In this document: one piece after another, positions 53,016 through 62,636 of the stretch
Position numbering within the stretch: position 1 is the first letter of the stretch
How the letters are laid out: every line of letters starts with the position of its first letter
The notes under the pieces: generated by a model
Database searches by the model: none
What the model was told of the DNA's origin: nothing
What the model saw: only the letters and a program-made list of their open reading frames with translations
Assembly (NCBI GenBank): GCA_022769545.1
Contig: JALEJS010000012.1
Coordinates: 1-62,665, forward strand
Length of the DNA: 62,665 nt
Source of the DNA: Blautia sp.
Lineage (GTDB): Bacteria > Bacillota > Clostridia > Lachnospirales > Lachnospiraceae
Direction of reading: 5' to 3'
Translations under genes and position numbers: made by a program

Positions 53016-56000
53016 ATGAAGAGAAAACTGGCACTGATCATGGCTGCGGCGATGGTTATGTCTTCTGTTCCGCAGAGCAGTCTCATTGCTTACGGCGAGG
53101 AGATGATTGCGGATGAGGGAGCTGCAGAGGAAACGTCTGCGGAAGCACAGGTACAGGAGCTGTTTCCGGAAATTGCCGCAGAAGAAGCGGCGGAGACGGC
53201 TCCTGATGTGGGACCGGAGATGGATTCCGGGGAGTATGGTGCTTTCGAAAACGAGGATGCTCCGGTGTATGAAGAGCAGGAAGCACCGGTGGACCAGGTG
53301 GGAGAAATCGAAAGCGGAACGGATGAAAATGCAGGTGCAGAGCAGCCGTTTGCGGATGATTCTGGCTGGATCGAGTCTGCAGATATGCAGGAGGCCGGAC
53401 AGCTGGCTGCAGATGGAGAAGAAAGACAGACTATTGATTATGGAAGCACAGAATCCTATTTCTGGATCAATGCAGGGGAAGGTGTGACTCTGACTCCGGT
53501 GCTCCTTGGAACGGCATCGGATGACTACCGGTACGAGTGGTATTCTGTGGATGAGCAGGGAGAGGGAACAAGGATCGAGGGGGCTGTGTCGGACACATAC
53601 GAGACGGGTGCACTGCTCAGAAATGCTGCCTATGAATTTCAGATCGTAAGGAATGCGGATGACGTATGTGTGGAAGGTGTCGGCTTCTGGGTAAATGTTG
53701 ATTCTCTGACGGTCGGAGACATTGAAATAAGCAAAGAAGCGGTTTATGGTCAGCCGGTGACATTGTCCGTGGAGGCGTCCTCTGCGATTCCGGATGCACA
53801 GCTGACGTATCGCTGGACCTGCAATCTGATAGGCGCAGACGGAGAATACATGGGGGAAGAACTGCTGCAGGAGGGATCGGAGGCTTCCTGTACCATCTCA
53901 AAACTGACCGGACGGGGGGATTTTCGCTGTGAAGTGTCAGATGGAAATGTGACAAAACAGACGAGTATCTGGCTGAGCGTCAGCTCTCTGGTGGTGGAAG
54001 ACGAAATGGAATTCCGGAAATCTCAGGATCCGGTATACGCAGAGCCGCTGACACTGTATGTGGATGCACGTTCTCTGGCGGAAGATGCGGTCCTGAATTA
54101 TCAGTGGTATGTCTATGAACAGGATGAAGAAGAAAATGCGGAAAGGGTTGTGCTGCAGGACGGTCCGGACAATTTCTATACGATTCCGTCTGTGACAGAA
54201 TCCAGGTATTATTATTGCCTTGTGAGTGACGGAATAAATTCCTGCGGCATCGCAGATTGGATCCGTGTTCCTACGCTGACGGCAGGAGAGATTGTGACAT
54301 CTGGTGAGACCGTATATGGAGAACCGCTCACCTTATCTGTGGAAGCCAGCTCGACGCTGGGCAGTGATTCGCTGACGTACCAGTGGTATTACTATGATGA
54401 AGAAGGGGAAAAAGTTATCTTACAGGATGATAAGGAGTCTTCTTATCGGATCCCTTCTGTAACGGAGACCCGGATGTACTACTGTATGGTCAGCGACGGT
54501 GTCAATGACGATACGATTTCCCGGGAAATATGGGTAGATACACTGACGATAACGGGCTCCACCTGGCAGGAAAAAAGTGTTATGCCGAATGAGACCGTGA
54601 CGCTTACCGTGAATGCCTCATCAGCGGTCGGAGAAGTCCGCTACCAGTGGTATCGCTGGGGAGGCTCCGAGGAGGCACCGAGAATAGAAATCGAAGGAGC
54701 AACAGAAGCATCCTGGACGTCGGAACCGGTGACGGATCGTGTACAATATTATTGTAATGTGTCAGACGGTGTGGATTCCAGATGGATTATATATGTCATT
54801 TCTGTATCGTCGAAGCTCCGGGCGAGCGCGGAGTCGGATACGATCACGGTTCTGCCGGGGGAATCGGCGACGCTGAAGGTCAATGTGACAACATTATCTG
54901 ACAGGGAGATTTCTTATCACTGGTATCGGAACGGTGATGAGGAGCCGATTGCGGATGAAACAGGCAGCGAGCTTGTCCTGAATGACATTCAGAAATCGGC
55001 AAATTATTTTTGCCGCATACTTGACGGATATGAGTGGGATTCGGTCTATATCGATGTGTGCGTGGATTCCGGATTCTCGTGCAAACCCAGTTCTGCGGAC
55101 AGTATATCGCTGAAACCGGGAGAAAGCTTTTTGATGACGGTTGCGGCCTCCAGCCGGATTGGGGCGCTGACTTATGAATGGTCTTATGAAGAAGAGTCCT
55201 ATTCGGAGGAGAATGATTGCTGGGAGTATGCATATGTGCCGCTGGACAGTGATACAAATGTGCTGTATCTGACGGATATACGGGAGTCCAGATCGATTCG
55301 CTGCTACGTTTCGGACGGATATAATGATGCCGAAATCTGGTTCTATATTGAAGTGACGGAAAGTGCTTTTGGTGTGGATCTGGAGTACGATGGGCAGATT
55401 TTTGCGGACCCGGCGGAAGGGGCTGATCTTTTTGTAAGGGCTCCGGAAGGCGCAGAGATAACCTATGAGTGGTTCAGTATTGATGGCTGCGGTGACTATT
55501 ATCCGATCGCAGGTGCAAATGCTTCTGTATTGCACCGCACGCCGGAGGAACTGAAAAAGTGCAGAGAGTATTCCTGTCTTGTCCGGGACGAAAATGGCAA
55601 TCAGGTGTCCTGCTATATGGAAGTGATTGTAAAAACCACACTGAACATCGATGTCAGCGGATATGAAGACTGGAGAGATGGAATCGTATCGATCCGGAAG
55701 CCGGAAAATGAATCCGCAGAACTGACGGTGGTCGCATCTTCTGATTGCGGCACACTTCGTTATCAGTGGTTCCGGGGAATTGAGGATGAGGAATACGGAG
55801 ATGTGGAATGGTCCATTCTGGAGACAGAAACGGAGCATGCACTGACGGTCAGTGAATGTGGTATGTATCGGTGTGAGGTTTCAGATGGAAGCAGCAGGGA
55901 ACCCCTCACATTTCGTGTGACAGAATCGGCAGAATTCCGGCTTTTTGCACCTGCTGTTGTACAGGCGGATCAGAATGGAAATGCCGTTTTGCAGACATCC

Positions 56001-59000
56001 TGTCTGGTTCCGGAAGCCGGAACGGTGACATATCGCTGGTTCGGCGGAAGAGGAACAGGAGAAACCGGATATGGAACCGTACTGGAAGGCGAAACCGGCA
56101 GCTCCCTTAAGGTTTCCGGTATCGAAAAACCGACACTCTACACAGCCAGGGCATATTTAAACTATACCGAGGATGCGTATGGTGACTGGGAGTATGATGC
56201 TTCTGAAAACTGCATGATTCTCGTGGTTCCGAAAGATATGGAGGAACCGGACAGCCCGGACAGGGCAGTCCTGCTTTCCATCGGATACAGCTACGGAAAA
56301 ATGAGTCAGGATTCCGGCAGCAGATATTATTACAGGTTCCAGGCGGAAGAAAGGGCAGAATACAGCTTCCGGTTAGGCTCGATGTCATATAATGAAACTG
56401 CGAAGAACTACTGCCATTACGACAAGGCTGGAAATGTCATCAGGAAAGGCGCTTTTCTGTACAGTCTGAATGAGTATCTTGACGAAGGGGATTATATTGT
56501 TTTCTCTCTGGAAAAGCTTTCCCCCTGGTCAGGCTGTGAAGATCTGTTAGAGATACGGGTTTACAACAATGGACACAGCCATCACTGGGACGATGGCACC
56601 GTGACCGGAGCAACTGTCTGCGGCAGTGAAGCACAGCGGGTGTTCCACTGTACAGACAGAGGCTGTGACGAAACCGTGACAATGCGTACAGTGGCAGACC
56701 ATGTTTACACGGAATATGTATATAACAATGATGCAACGTGTATACAGGACGGTACGGAGACGGCAGCCTGCCAGTGCGGACAGACCACCGATACAAGGGT
56801 CTTAGAGGGAAGCAAAGTACCCCACAGCTTTACAACCTACGTATCAGACGGAAATGCAACCTGCACCAAAGACGGAACCAAAACCGCGGTGTGTGATAAC
56901 TGTGATGCGACGGATACAGTTGCAGATGAAGGGACCAGAATTGACCATGTCTTCTCAGATGAGTGGATCTGTCTGGTGGAACCAACCTGCATTACAGAGG
57001 GAGTTCTCGGTCAGGAATGTACCGCAGAAGACTGTGACGCAATGAATACAAAAACAATTCCGGCGACAGGACATCAGTTCGAAGGGCAGGAGACAATCGT
57101 CGAACCGGCAACGGAAGAGAAAAACGGAAAAGAATACCGGAAATGTGCAAAATGCGATGCGATTTCCGTAGATAAGATTCTCCTGCGTTCCGAAGAGCAG
57201 GAGAAGATAAATGCGCTCGATTCTCTGGTAAACGGAGAAGGCGGACAGGCGTCCGCTTCTGAGATCGTGGAGCAGATCACGAAGATCGATAACCAGGCTC
57301 TGATTGACGGTGGGCAGAAAGAACTCCTGGACAGAATTGAGGAGCAGATCGTGCAGGAGACTGCATCGGAAAATGAGCCGACAGTAGGAGAAACAAAGAT
57401 TGACAGCAGTGCAGGTGCGGTATCCGGAAATGTATCTGCATCCGGCGCGGCGGTATCCGTGGCGGCAGCCATCGAAGCGTCAAAGGAGACGGAAGGAAAT
57501 CCGTTTGAAGCCGGAGAACTGTATCATGCACAGGTCTGTGTCGTTCCGGTAAGTACGGAGGAAACCTCAGCATATCAGCTGGATATCAGTCTGAATATCG
57601 TGGACAGTACAAACACGGTGGTGAAGGAGGATGCGCCTCTGGCGGCACCGATCACCATTACCATTCCGGTACCGGCGTCCTATCAGGATGTGGCATTTGT
57701 CCTTTATCATGTGACAGATCAGGGAGAAGTGCAGATTCCGTATACTGATAATATGGACGGTACGATTACCTTTGTGACTCCGTCGCTCAGCCCGTTTATC
57801 CTGAAGGCAGATCTCTGTGTGAACGGACATGTGAATGCAGAGGAACTGGAATGGACAACGGTGAAGGCGGCAACCTGTACGGAAACAGGAAGTGAGGAAG
57901 CTGTGTGTACCAGATGTGAAGGGAAACTGTCACGTGTGACAACTGCCCTTGGCCATGCGTTTGATACAGAATACACGGTTGATCAGAAACCGGATTGTGT
58001 GAATTCCGGAAGTAAGAGCCGCCACTGCAGCCGCTGTGAGGAGAAGACCGATATCACACCGATCGATCCGCTGGGCCATGACCCGAAGGATGTGAAGGGA
58101 AAAGAAGCAACCTGTACAGAGCCGGGACTGACAGCCGGTTCGGTGTGTAACAGATGTGAGACAGTACTGGAAGAACAGAAGGGAATTCCTGAGACCGGCC
58201 ATGACTGGGGTGCGTGGGAGACAACAAAGAAGGCAGGCTTCACGGAAAACGGAAAATTGACACGTGTATGTGCAAACGATGGCAAACATGTGGAGACGCA
58301 GACGATCTACAGCCTGAGCTCTTCTGCGAGCGCCTACACGCTTTCTGCCACCTCCTACAAATACAACGGGAAGGTGCAGAGACCTACGGTGAAGTCTGTG
58401 AAGGATTCCAAGGGCAAGGTAATCAGCAGCAGCAACTATACGGTGAGCTATTCTTCCGGATGCATCAATGCAGGTACCTATTCGGTGTATGTAAAATTCA
58501 AAGGAAACTACAGCGGGACCAAGACGCTGAAGTATACAATTGCAAAGGCAACGCAGACAATTACCGCGTCCAATCAGACGAAGACACTTGGAGCGGCACT
58601 GTTTTCACTTGGAGCGAAGCGGACCTCCGGAGGCGGAACATTGTCTTATAAGAGCAGCAACACAGCGGTTGCTGCGGTATCCTCCAAGGGAAATGTACAG
58701 GTGAAGAGCGTTGCTGCGGCAACGATTACAATCACAGCGGCATCCAACACCAATTACCATGCAGCAACCAAAAAGATTACCGTCACAGTCCTTCCAAAAG
58801 GAACGGCCATTTCCGGACTTGCCAATACGGCAGCAAGACGTCTGACGGTGTCATGGAAGAGAAATTCTGCAGTGACTGGTTATCAGATTCAGTATGCAAC
58901 GAGCAAAGCCTTCTCCGGTGCAAAAACGGTAACCGTTCGGCCGAATACGAAGATTGCCACATACATTTCAGGCCTTGTAAAAGGAAAAGGCTATTATGTG

Positions 59001-59084
59001 CGAATCCGAACCTATAAGACGGTCGGAAGCAAGAATTATTATTCTGCGTGGAGTCCGTATAAGGGAATCGTGATCAAAAAATAA
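53016..59084 (+). CDS. Giant secreted Ig-like surface protein
   Basis: The 2022-residue protein has a signal peptide (1 to about 28), a Glu-rich spacer (to about 135) and roughly ten Ig-like domains (about 140-1070) with repeated YQWY and YYC.VSDG motifs. A PPC-like beta domain (about 1085-1190), three or more Cys-pair repeats of the type AT-C..-GT....C..C (about 1190-1400 and again about 1600-1760) and a beta domain with APITITIPVPASY between them follow. The final 240 residues match the C-terminal module of the protein at 19494 (NYTVSYSSGC, FKGNYSGTK, NTAARRLTVSW). No LPXTG or C-terminal helix is seen, so the shared module may be the wall attachment. No DUF4430 domain is present. Binding target unknown. 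Confidence 0.87.
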   Translation: MKRKLALIMAAAMVMSSVPQSSLIAYGEEMIADEGAAEETSAEAQVQELFPEIAAEEAAETAPDVGPEMDSGEYGAFENEDAPVYEEQEAPVDQVGEIESGTDENAGAEQPFADDSGWIESADMQEAGQLAADGEERQTIDYGSTESYFWINAGEGVTLTPVLLGTASDDYRYEWYSVDEQGEGTRIEGAVSDTYETGALLRNAAYEFQIVRNADDVCVEGVGFWVNVDSLTVGDIEISKEAVYGQPVTLSVEASSAIPDAQLTYRWTCNLIGADGEYMGEELLQEGSEASCTISKLTGRGDFRCEVSDGNVTKQTSIWLSVSSLVVEDEMEFRKSQDPVYAEPLTLYVDARSLAEDAVLNYQWYVYEQDEEENAERVVLQDGPDNFYTIPSVTESRYYYCLVSDGINSCGIADWIRVPTLTAGEIVTSGETVYGEPLTLSVEASSTLGSDSLTYQWYYYDEEGEKVILQDDKESSYRIPSVTETRMYYCMVSDGVNDDTISREIWVDTLTITGSTWQEKSVMPNETVTLTVNASSAVGEVRYQWYRWGGSEEAPRIEIEGATEASWTSEPVTDRVQYYCNVSDGVDSRWIIYVISVSSKLRASAESDTITVLPGESATLKVNVTTLSDREISYHWYRNGDEEPIADETGSELVLNDIQKSANYFCRILDGYEWDSVYIDVCVDSGFSCKPSSADSISLKPGESFLMTVAASSRIGALTYEWSYEEESYSEENDCWEYAYVPLDSDTNVLYLTDIRESRSIRCYVSDGYNDAEIWFYIEVTESAFGVDLEYDGQIFADPAEGADLFVRAPEGAEITYEWFSIDGCGDYYPIAGANASVLHRTPEELKKCREYSCLVRDENGNQVSCYMEVIVKTTLNIDVSGYEDWRDGIVSIRKPENESAELTVVASSDCGTLRYQWFRGIEDEEYGDVEWSILETETEHALTVSECGMYRCEVSDGSSREPLTFRVTESAEFRLFAPAVVQADQNGNAVLQTSCLVPEAGTVTYRWFGGRGTGETGYGTVLEGETGSSLKVSGIEKPTLYTARAYLNYTEDAYGDWEYDASENCMILVVPKDMEEPDSPDRAVLLSIGYSYGKMSQDSGSRYYYRFQAEERAEYSFRLGSMSYNETAKNYCHYDKAGNVIRKGAFLYSLNEYLDEGDYIVFSLEKLSPWSGCEDLLEIRVYNNGHSHHWDDGTVTGATVCGSEAQRVFHCTDRGCDETVTMRTVADHVYTEYVYNNDATCIQDGTETAACQCGQTTDTRVLEGSKVPHSFTTYVSDGNATCTKDGTKTAVCDNCDATDTVADEGTRIDHVFSDEWICLVEPTCITEGVLGQECTAEDCDAMNTKTIPATGHQFEGQETIVEPATEEKNGKEYRKCAKCDAISVDKILLRSEEQEKINALDSLVNGEGGQASASEIVEQITKIDNQALIDGGQKELLDRIEEQIVQETASENEPTVGETKIDSSAGAVSGNVSASGAAVSVAAAIEASKETEGNPFEAGELYHAQVCVVPVSTEETSAYQLDISLNIVDSTNTVVKEDAPLAAPITITIPVPASYQDVAFVLYHVTDQGEVQIPYTDNMDGTITFVTPSLSPFILKADLCVNGHVNAEELEWTTVKAATCTETGSEEAVCTRCEGKLSRVTTALGHAFDTEYTVDQKPDCVNSGSKSRHCSRCEEKTDITPIDPLGHDPKDVKGKEATCTEPGLTAGSVCNRCETVLEEQKGIPETGHDWGAWETTKKAGFTENGKLTRVCANDGKHVETQTIYSLSSSASAYTLSATSYKYNGKVQRPTVKSVKDSKGKVISSSNYTVSYSSGCINAGTYSVYVKFKGNYSGTKTLKYTIAKATQTITASNQTKTLGAALFSLGAKRTSGGGTLSYKSSNTAVAAVSSKGNVQVKSVAAATITITAASNTNYHAATKKITVTVLPKGTAISGLANTAARRLTVSWKRNSAVTGYQIQYATSKAFSGAKTVTVRPNTKIATYISGLVKGKGYYVRIRTYKTVGSKNYYSAWSPYKGIVIKK

Positions 59085-59098
59085 AATTTGTTACAAAA

Positions 59099-59131
59099 AC
59101 CGGGCGGTGAGTTGACATCGCCCGGATTTTT
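59099..59131 (+). terminator. Terminator of the 2022-residue protein gene
   Basis: CCGGGCG pairs with CGCCCGG across GTGAGTTGACAT and is followed by ATTTTT. Confidence 0.9.
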
Positions 59132-59171
59132 AATGCCATCATTTGAATCTTGTTTCAGAAGCCCTTTGCTG

Positions 59172-59196
59172 ACGAAACGGAAATGTCTGCTCGCGC
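59172..59196. repeat. Partial copy of the dispersed repeat at 26832-27008
   Basis: ACGAAACGGAAATGTCTGCT and the following CGCGC match the reverse complement of 26983-27007 with one mismatch. Only the end of the element is recognisable here. Confidence 0.5.
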
Positions 59197-59219
59197 TGAT
59201 ATCAGCAATAAAAGTTGAA

Positions 59220-59249
59220 TTGTCTAAAAATAAGAAGTAATGGTATAAT
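59220..59249 (+). promoter_or_regulatory. Promoter of the MNT-HEPN pair
   Basis: TTGTCT (59220-59225), 18 bases and TATAAT (59244-59249), about 85 bases before the first start codon. Confidence 0.65.
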
Positions 59250-59334
59250 ATTAGTGTGAATTAAGCTGAAAAGAAGAATAATCTATGATATACTATGGGA
59301 AATCACACTTATACCAGGAAGGGGGTTGAAATAT

Positions 59335-59670
59335 ATGAATACAACACATGATATCATTCTGGATTTCTCACGGCAGGTAAAAAGAATCCTTGGAGACAGG
59401 CTGTCTAAAGTTATATTGTATGGTTCATATGCCCGCGGAGATTACAGGGAAAATTCTGATGTTGATATTATGGTATTAACTACTCTTACGGATGATGAAA
59501 TCGAAAAGATTGAAACAGGTATATTTGATCTGGCGTTTGATTTCCAGATGGAATATGGAATTGATATAAGCGTAATCATAAAGAATGAAGAACATTTTGC
59601 ACATTGGCTTGGAGCATTGCCGTTTTATGATAATGTGGAAAAGGAGGGCATAGTCCTGGATGGAAGATAG
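59335..59670 (+). CDS. Minimal nucleotidyltransferase (MNT) domain protein, probable antitoxin
   Basis: The 111-residue protein has the nucleotidyltransferase signature GSYARGDYRENSDVDIMV (G30-S31 and D42/D44). In MNT-HEPN pairs this enzyme AMPylates or otherwise neutralises the partner. The ATG at 59335 follows GGAAGGGGGTTGAAAT; a TTG three codons earlier is also in frame. The HEPN gene overlaps it by 11 bases. Confidence 0.9.
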   Translation: MNTTHDIILDFSRQVKRILGDRLSKVILYGSYARGDYRENSDVDIMVLTTLTDDEIEKIETGIFDLAFDFQMEYGIDISVIIKNEEHFAHWLGALPFYDNVEKEGIVLDGR

Positions 59671-60058
59671 ACAAAAAGAATTAACCATCTATAGAGTTGA
59701 ACAGGCGGAAGAAAGCTTAAAAGCTTCTAAAAACTGCTTTGACAATGGATTTTACAAAGACTCTATCAATCGTTCTTACTATTCCGCATTCTATGCAATC
59801 AAGGCTGTGCTTGCTCTTGGAACGATTGATTTCAAACGTCATAAGGATGTTATTGCATATTTCAATAAGGAATATATTGCTACAGAGATATTTCCTAGAA
59901 CACTGGGAAGAAAAATTGGAATCCTTAAACAGATACGTGAAGAAAGTGACTACGATGATTTTTATATAGCTTCCAGAGATGAAGCACTTGAGCAGATAGA
60001 GACAGCGGAAATTGTATTGCAGAGTATAAAGGGATACTTAGCAGGCAATATTGAATAG
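59660..60058 (+). CDS. HEPN-domain protein, probable toxin partner
   Basis: The 132-residue helical protein has HEPN family segments AEESLKASKNCFDNGFYKDS and NRSYYSAFYAIKAVLAL, then RHKDVIAYFNKEYI. Characterised HepT toxins have an R-x4-H-x-Y motif late in the sequence, but no clear copy is seen here, so RNase activity is uncertain. The overlap with the MNT gene supports a toxin-antitoxin or abortive-infection unit. Confidence 0.88.
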   Translation: MEDRQKELTIYRVEQAEESLKASKNCFDNGFYKDSINRSYYSAFYAIKAVLALGTIDFKRHKDVIAYFNKEYIATEIFPRTLGRKIGILKQIREESDYDDFYIASRDEALEQIETAEIVLQSIKGYLAGNIE

Positions 60059-60085
60059 GAAATGATAAGCACCAACGGAAGGAAT

Positions 60086-60373
60086 CTAATCCTCCTGCGG
60101 TGCTTTATTTGTGTCATGCTGCCTGTCATGGATTTCTGATACTACTTTCTCCAGATAGACCTTCTGCCATTGTTGCCGGATTATCTCTTGCTGTAGTTCC
60201 TGAGTGCGTTTATCAATGTAGTTTGTGATCCACTGCATGAGTGAAGATGGTATGAATCGTTCTGGTAGCTTGGTGATGATGGAAAACATAAGGTCTTCGG
60301 ATTTGTCTTTAATCATATCGAAAAATTCTTTTACCCTGTTCCTGGGCTTAATTTCAATTTCTATAATAATCAA
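60086..60373 (-). CDS. Small hypothetical protein
   Basis: The 95-residue frame begins with TTG after a weak AAAGAG; an internal ATG at 60316 has no ribosome site. It contains Lys/Glu-rich helical sequence (DKRTQELQQEIIRQQWQKVYLEK split here as two stretches about 55-77) that could form a coiled coil. It has no recognised domain. It lies convergent with the HEPN gene. Coding status is moderately likely because the protein looks composition-normal and no competing frame exists. Confidence 0.4.
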   Translation of the reverse strand: MIIIEIEIKPRNRVKEFFDMIKDKSEDLMFSIITKLPERFIPSSLMQWITNYIDKRTQELQQEIIRQQWQKVYLEKVVSEIHDRQHDTNKAPQED

Positions 60374-60486
60374 CTCTTTTGGGAAAATTTTTTTAAAAAT
60401 TTTTGGAAACCGTGTAAAATTCTGAAGAACTTTACTTTATATATAGTGTAAGGTATATCGGCTGAAAAGACAAGAATTAATCTATT

Positions 60487-60571
60487 GCGTATTCTCTTAC
60501 AGAATACGAAGAATCCTTTATTTATGGGATTTTTTAAAAACGCAAATATTTTTTAGTGACCTAAAAATATT
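60487..60571. other. Hairpins and an A/T palindrome ahead of the recombinase gene
   Basis: GTATTC/GAATAC (60487-60505) and a hairpin with AATCC/GGATT followed by TTTTTT (about 60511-60536) lie upstream of the inverted repeat AAATATTTTT-TAGTGACCTA-AAAATATTT (about 60543-60571). Its position just before a tyrosine recombinase gene makes it a candidate recombination core or operator. No second copy was found in the window. Confidence 0.4.
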
Positions 60572-60632
60572 TCAGATTCGATATACGCAAAAAACTACAT
60601 ACAAATAACGCAATAATAAAGGTGGTGAAAGA

Positions 60633-61211
60633 ATGAACAAGAGAACAGTAGCACTTACAGAAATACAATACAAGAATATCATTGAAACAATTCGTACAGG
60701 ATTTGTATGTGCTGATGGTCATATTGTAAAGCCGAATAAAAGAATAGCTACAGCACTTTCTCTGGAAGCGAACTTGGGACTGAGAATATCTGACGTACTG
60801 CAATTAAGGCTGTCATCAATCATCCATGACGGAAATAGATATAGGCTAAACATTGTGGAGCAGAAAACAAAAAAGAAGCGTGAGTTTACTGTACCGATTG
60901 AGATTTATAGTTACATACAGAATTATGCACTGGAAAACGGAATCAATCCGGCTGCCAAACTGTTTGATATATCTGAACGCACTGTACAGAGCCATTTACA
61001 GTTAGTATGTGGTTATCTGGGTTATGAGAATATATCGACCCATAGCTTTAGAAAATACTTTGCGACCAGTATCTATGAGAACAATAATTACAATATTGAA
61101 CTGGTAAGAGTATTACTCCAACATTCCTCGGTGGCAACTACTCAGAGATACATTGGTTTACAACGGAAAGAGATTGAGACAGCGTTACAGAACCACATCA
61201 AATTATTGTGA
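60633..61211 (+). CDS. Tyrosine recombinase/integrase (compact)
   Basis: The 192-residue protein is mostly catalytic domain. The active-site residues are in LGLRISD (Arg), HSFRK (His-x-x-Arg), LLQHSSV (His) and TQRYIG (nucleophile Tyr). There is little or no N-terminal arm-binding domain, so it resembles small Xer-like or conjugative-element recombinases. GGTGGTGAAAGA precedes the ATG. It marks the A+T-rich region as a probable integrated element. Confidence 0.9.
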   Translation: MNKRTVALTEIQYKNIIETIRTGFVCADGHIVKPNKRIATALSLEANLGLRISDVLQLRLSSIIHDGNRYRLNIVEQKTKKKREFTVPIEIYSYIQNYALENGINPAAKLFDISERTVQSHLQLVCGYLGYENISTHSFRKYFATSIYENNNYNIELVRVLLQHSSVATTQRYIGLQRKEIETALQNHIKLL

Positions 61212-61287
61212 AGATTCAGAGCAATTCAGAGAACCCTATATAATAGGAAGTAACTCATTCAGAAATCATAAATCAGGAGGACAAGAA

Positions 61288-61497
61288 ATGGTCAGAATAA
61301 ATGAAAAACAGATGCAGCAGGCGTTAGATATTCAGTATAAAAAAGGCGTAGAAGATGGAATCAAGTTAATGAAACAACGGATGTTACTGGCCTGTGAGAA
61401 TGGTACACCAATAGAGATAGGTGGACGGGCTTTCTTTGTGAGAGGTGATCTGCAAAATTTACGTGACATTATGGATGATTTGGAGAAAGGTGTATAG
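61288..61497 (+). CDS. Small hypothetical protein
   Basis: The 69-residue protein has a strong site AGGAGGACAAGAA. It has a helical N-terminal half (ALDIQYKKGVEDGIKLMKQR) and a short beta segment IEIGGRAFFVRGD. No family is recognised. It is followed four bases later by the LexA-like gene. Confidence 0.7.
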   Translation: MVRINEKQMQQALDIQYKKGVEDGIKLMKQRMLLACENGTPIEIGGRAFFVRGDLQNLRDIMDDLEKGV

Positions 61498-61501
61498 GAG
61501 T

Positions 61502-61753
61502 ATGAATAAAGAATTTGCGGAGCGTGGCGATGCAACCAGAAAAGATATGTTAGATTTTATCATCCAATTTATTACAGAGCATGGGTATTCACCAAGTGTC
61601 AGGGAAATTAAAGAGGGCGTATATATTGGCTCTACTGCAAATGTTTGTAATCATTTAAGAGTATTGGAACATCAAGGGAAGATTACAATGAAGCCAGGTC
61701 AACCAAGGACTATTGCTGTTGTTGGATATGAATATAGGAAAGTGGAGGGATGA
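61502..61753 (+). CDS. LexA-type DNA-binding domain protein
   Basis: The 83-residue protein is equivalent to the LexA N-terminal winged helix: RKDMLDFIIQFITEHGYSPS, VREIKEGVYIGSTANVCNHL and LEHQGKITM. The autoprotease domain is missing, so it cannot self-cleave like LexA. Such short forms are common in mobile elements as regulators. The start follows GTGTATAGGAGT. Confidence 0.85.
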   Translation: MNKEFAERGDATRKDMLDFIIQFITEHGYSPSVREIKEGVYIGSTANVCNHLRVLEHQGKITMKPGQPRTIAVVGYEYRKVEG

Positions 61754-61758
61754 GGTAT

Positions 61759-62055
61759 ATGAAAAATCATATGTTACTTGATAGCATTAACAGAGCATTA
61801 CGGTTTAATGGTAGTGGAGAGTGTTTTATTATTCTGCCAATACCCTTTTGTGAGTTGCATGTGAAGGTCACTGAAAAGATAAAAATATATGAACTGTACT
61901 TTTATGGACTCATTGATTGGGGCTATGAAATGAAGGTACCTTTGGAGAAAATAGATTATGACTATATTTTAGATTCGATCGAAAAGAATTTGAAGATTTT
62001 CATGCAGAATTATGCGGAATATCTTATTAAGACAGAACTGGAAGTGGAGGGATGA
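61759..62055 (+). CDS. Small hypothetical protein
   Basis: The 98-residue protein begins at 61759, nine bases after GGAGGG; an ATG at 61750 overlaps the previous stop but touches the ribosome site. It has no signal peptide or known motif. The next gene follows with the same GTGGAGGGATGA junction, so this is a translationally linked series. Confidence 0.65.
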   Translation: MKNHMLLDSINRALRFNGSGECFIILPIPFCELHVKVTEKIKIYELYFYGLIDWGYEMKVPLEKIDYDYILDSIEKNLKIFMQNYAEYLIKTELEVEG

Positions 62056-62057
62056 AT

Positions 62058-62618
62058 ATGCTTTGTTGCTGTAAAGAATGTAAATTTAATCATTCACATA
62101 ATAAATCTTGTTCTTTCTTGAGCGCACGACTTAAACTTATTAAGTGCTGTCCTATGATGATGCAAGATGAATTATTAAATGATGCAGAAAGATACATGAA
62201 AGAAAATGATCCGAAATTATTTATGCGATACATAATCAAAGAAACTGGTATGGGATTTAATGTTGGAGATTTATTATCAGTTTTAGATTACACTTTTTTC
62301 TGGCATTCATATGGAACAAGGTCTAGTAATCCAAAATATCTGAAAATAAGTAAAGATTTGGGTAATGGAAATTACGAATGCTTTGACCCTTTTTATGATT
62401 ATAAATTTGAGGCTTTTTCAGAGTATTATGAATCCGTGGGGTTTCAAACAAATCTGACACCAGATGACTTTGCAGATGCAGAAAATGATTTTTGGCAAAT
62501 CAATCCAAATGAGCATGGAAGTGATATTGGAGTTTACTTATTTCCAATAAGTAAGAAACAAGAAATGATTTCATATTTACAAAAAAGAAAAAGACAAGAG
62601 CAAAGGTGTGATGACTAA
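62058..62618 (+). CDS. Hypothetical protein with an N-terminal cysteine cluster
   Basis: The protein of about 186 residues starts MLCCCKECKFNHSHNKSC, a Cys/His cluster that could bind zinc. The rest is acidic and aromatic with no recognised fold. ATG at 62052 or 62058 is possible, and GGAGGG fits the second better. It belongs to the element's gene series. Confidence 0.65.
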   Translation: MLCCCKECKFNHSHNKSCSFLSARLKLIKCCPMMMQDELLNDAERYMKENDPKLFMRYIIKETGMGFNVGDLLSVLDYTFFWHSYGTRSSNPKYLKISKDLGNGNYECFDPFYDYKFEAFSEYYESVGFQTNLTPDDFADAENDFWQINPNEHGSDIGVYLFPISKKQEMISYLQKRKRQEQRCDD

Positions 62619-62636
62619 AAACTTAACATTTCCAGA

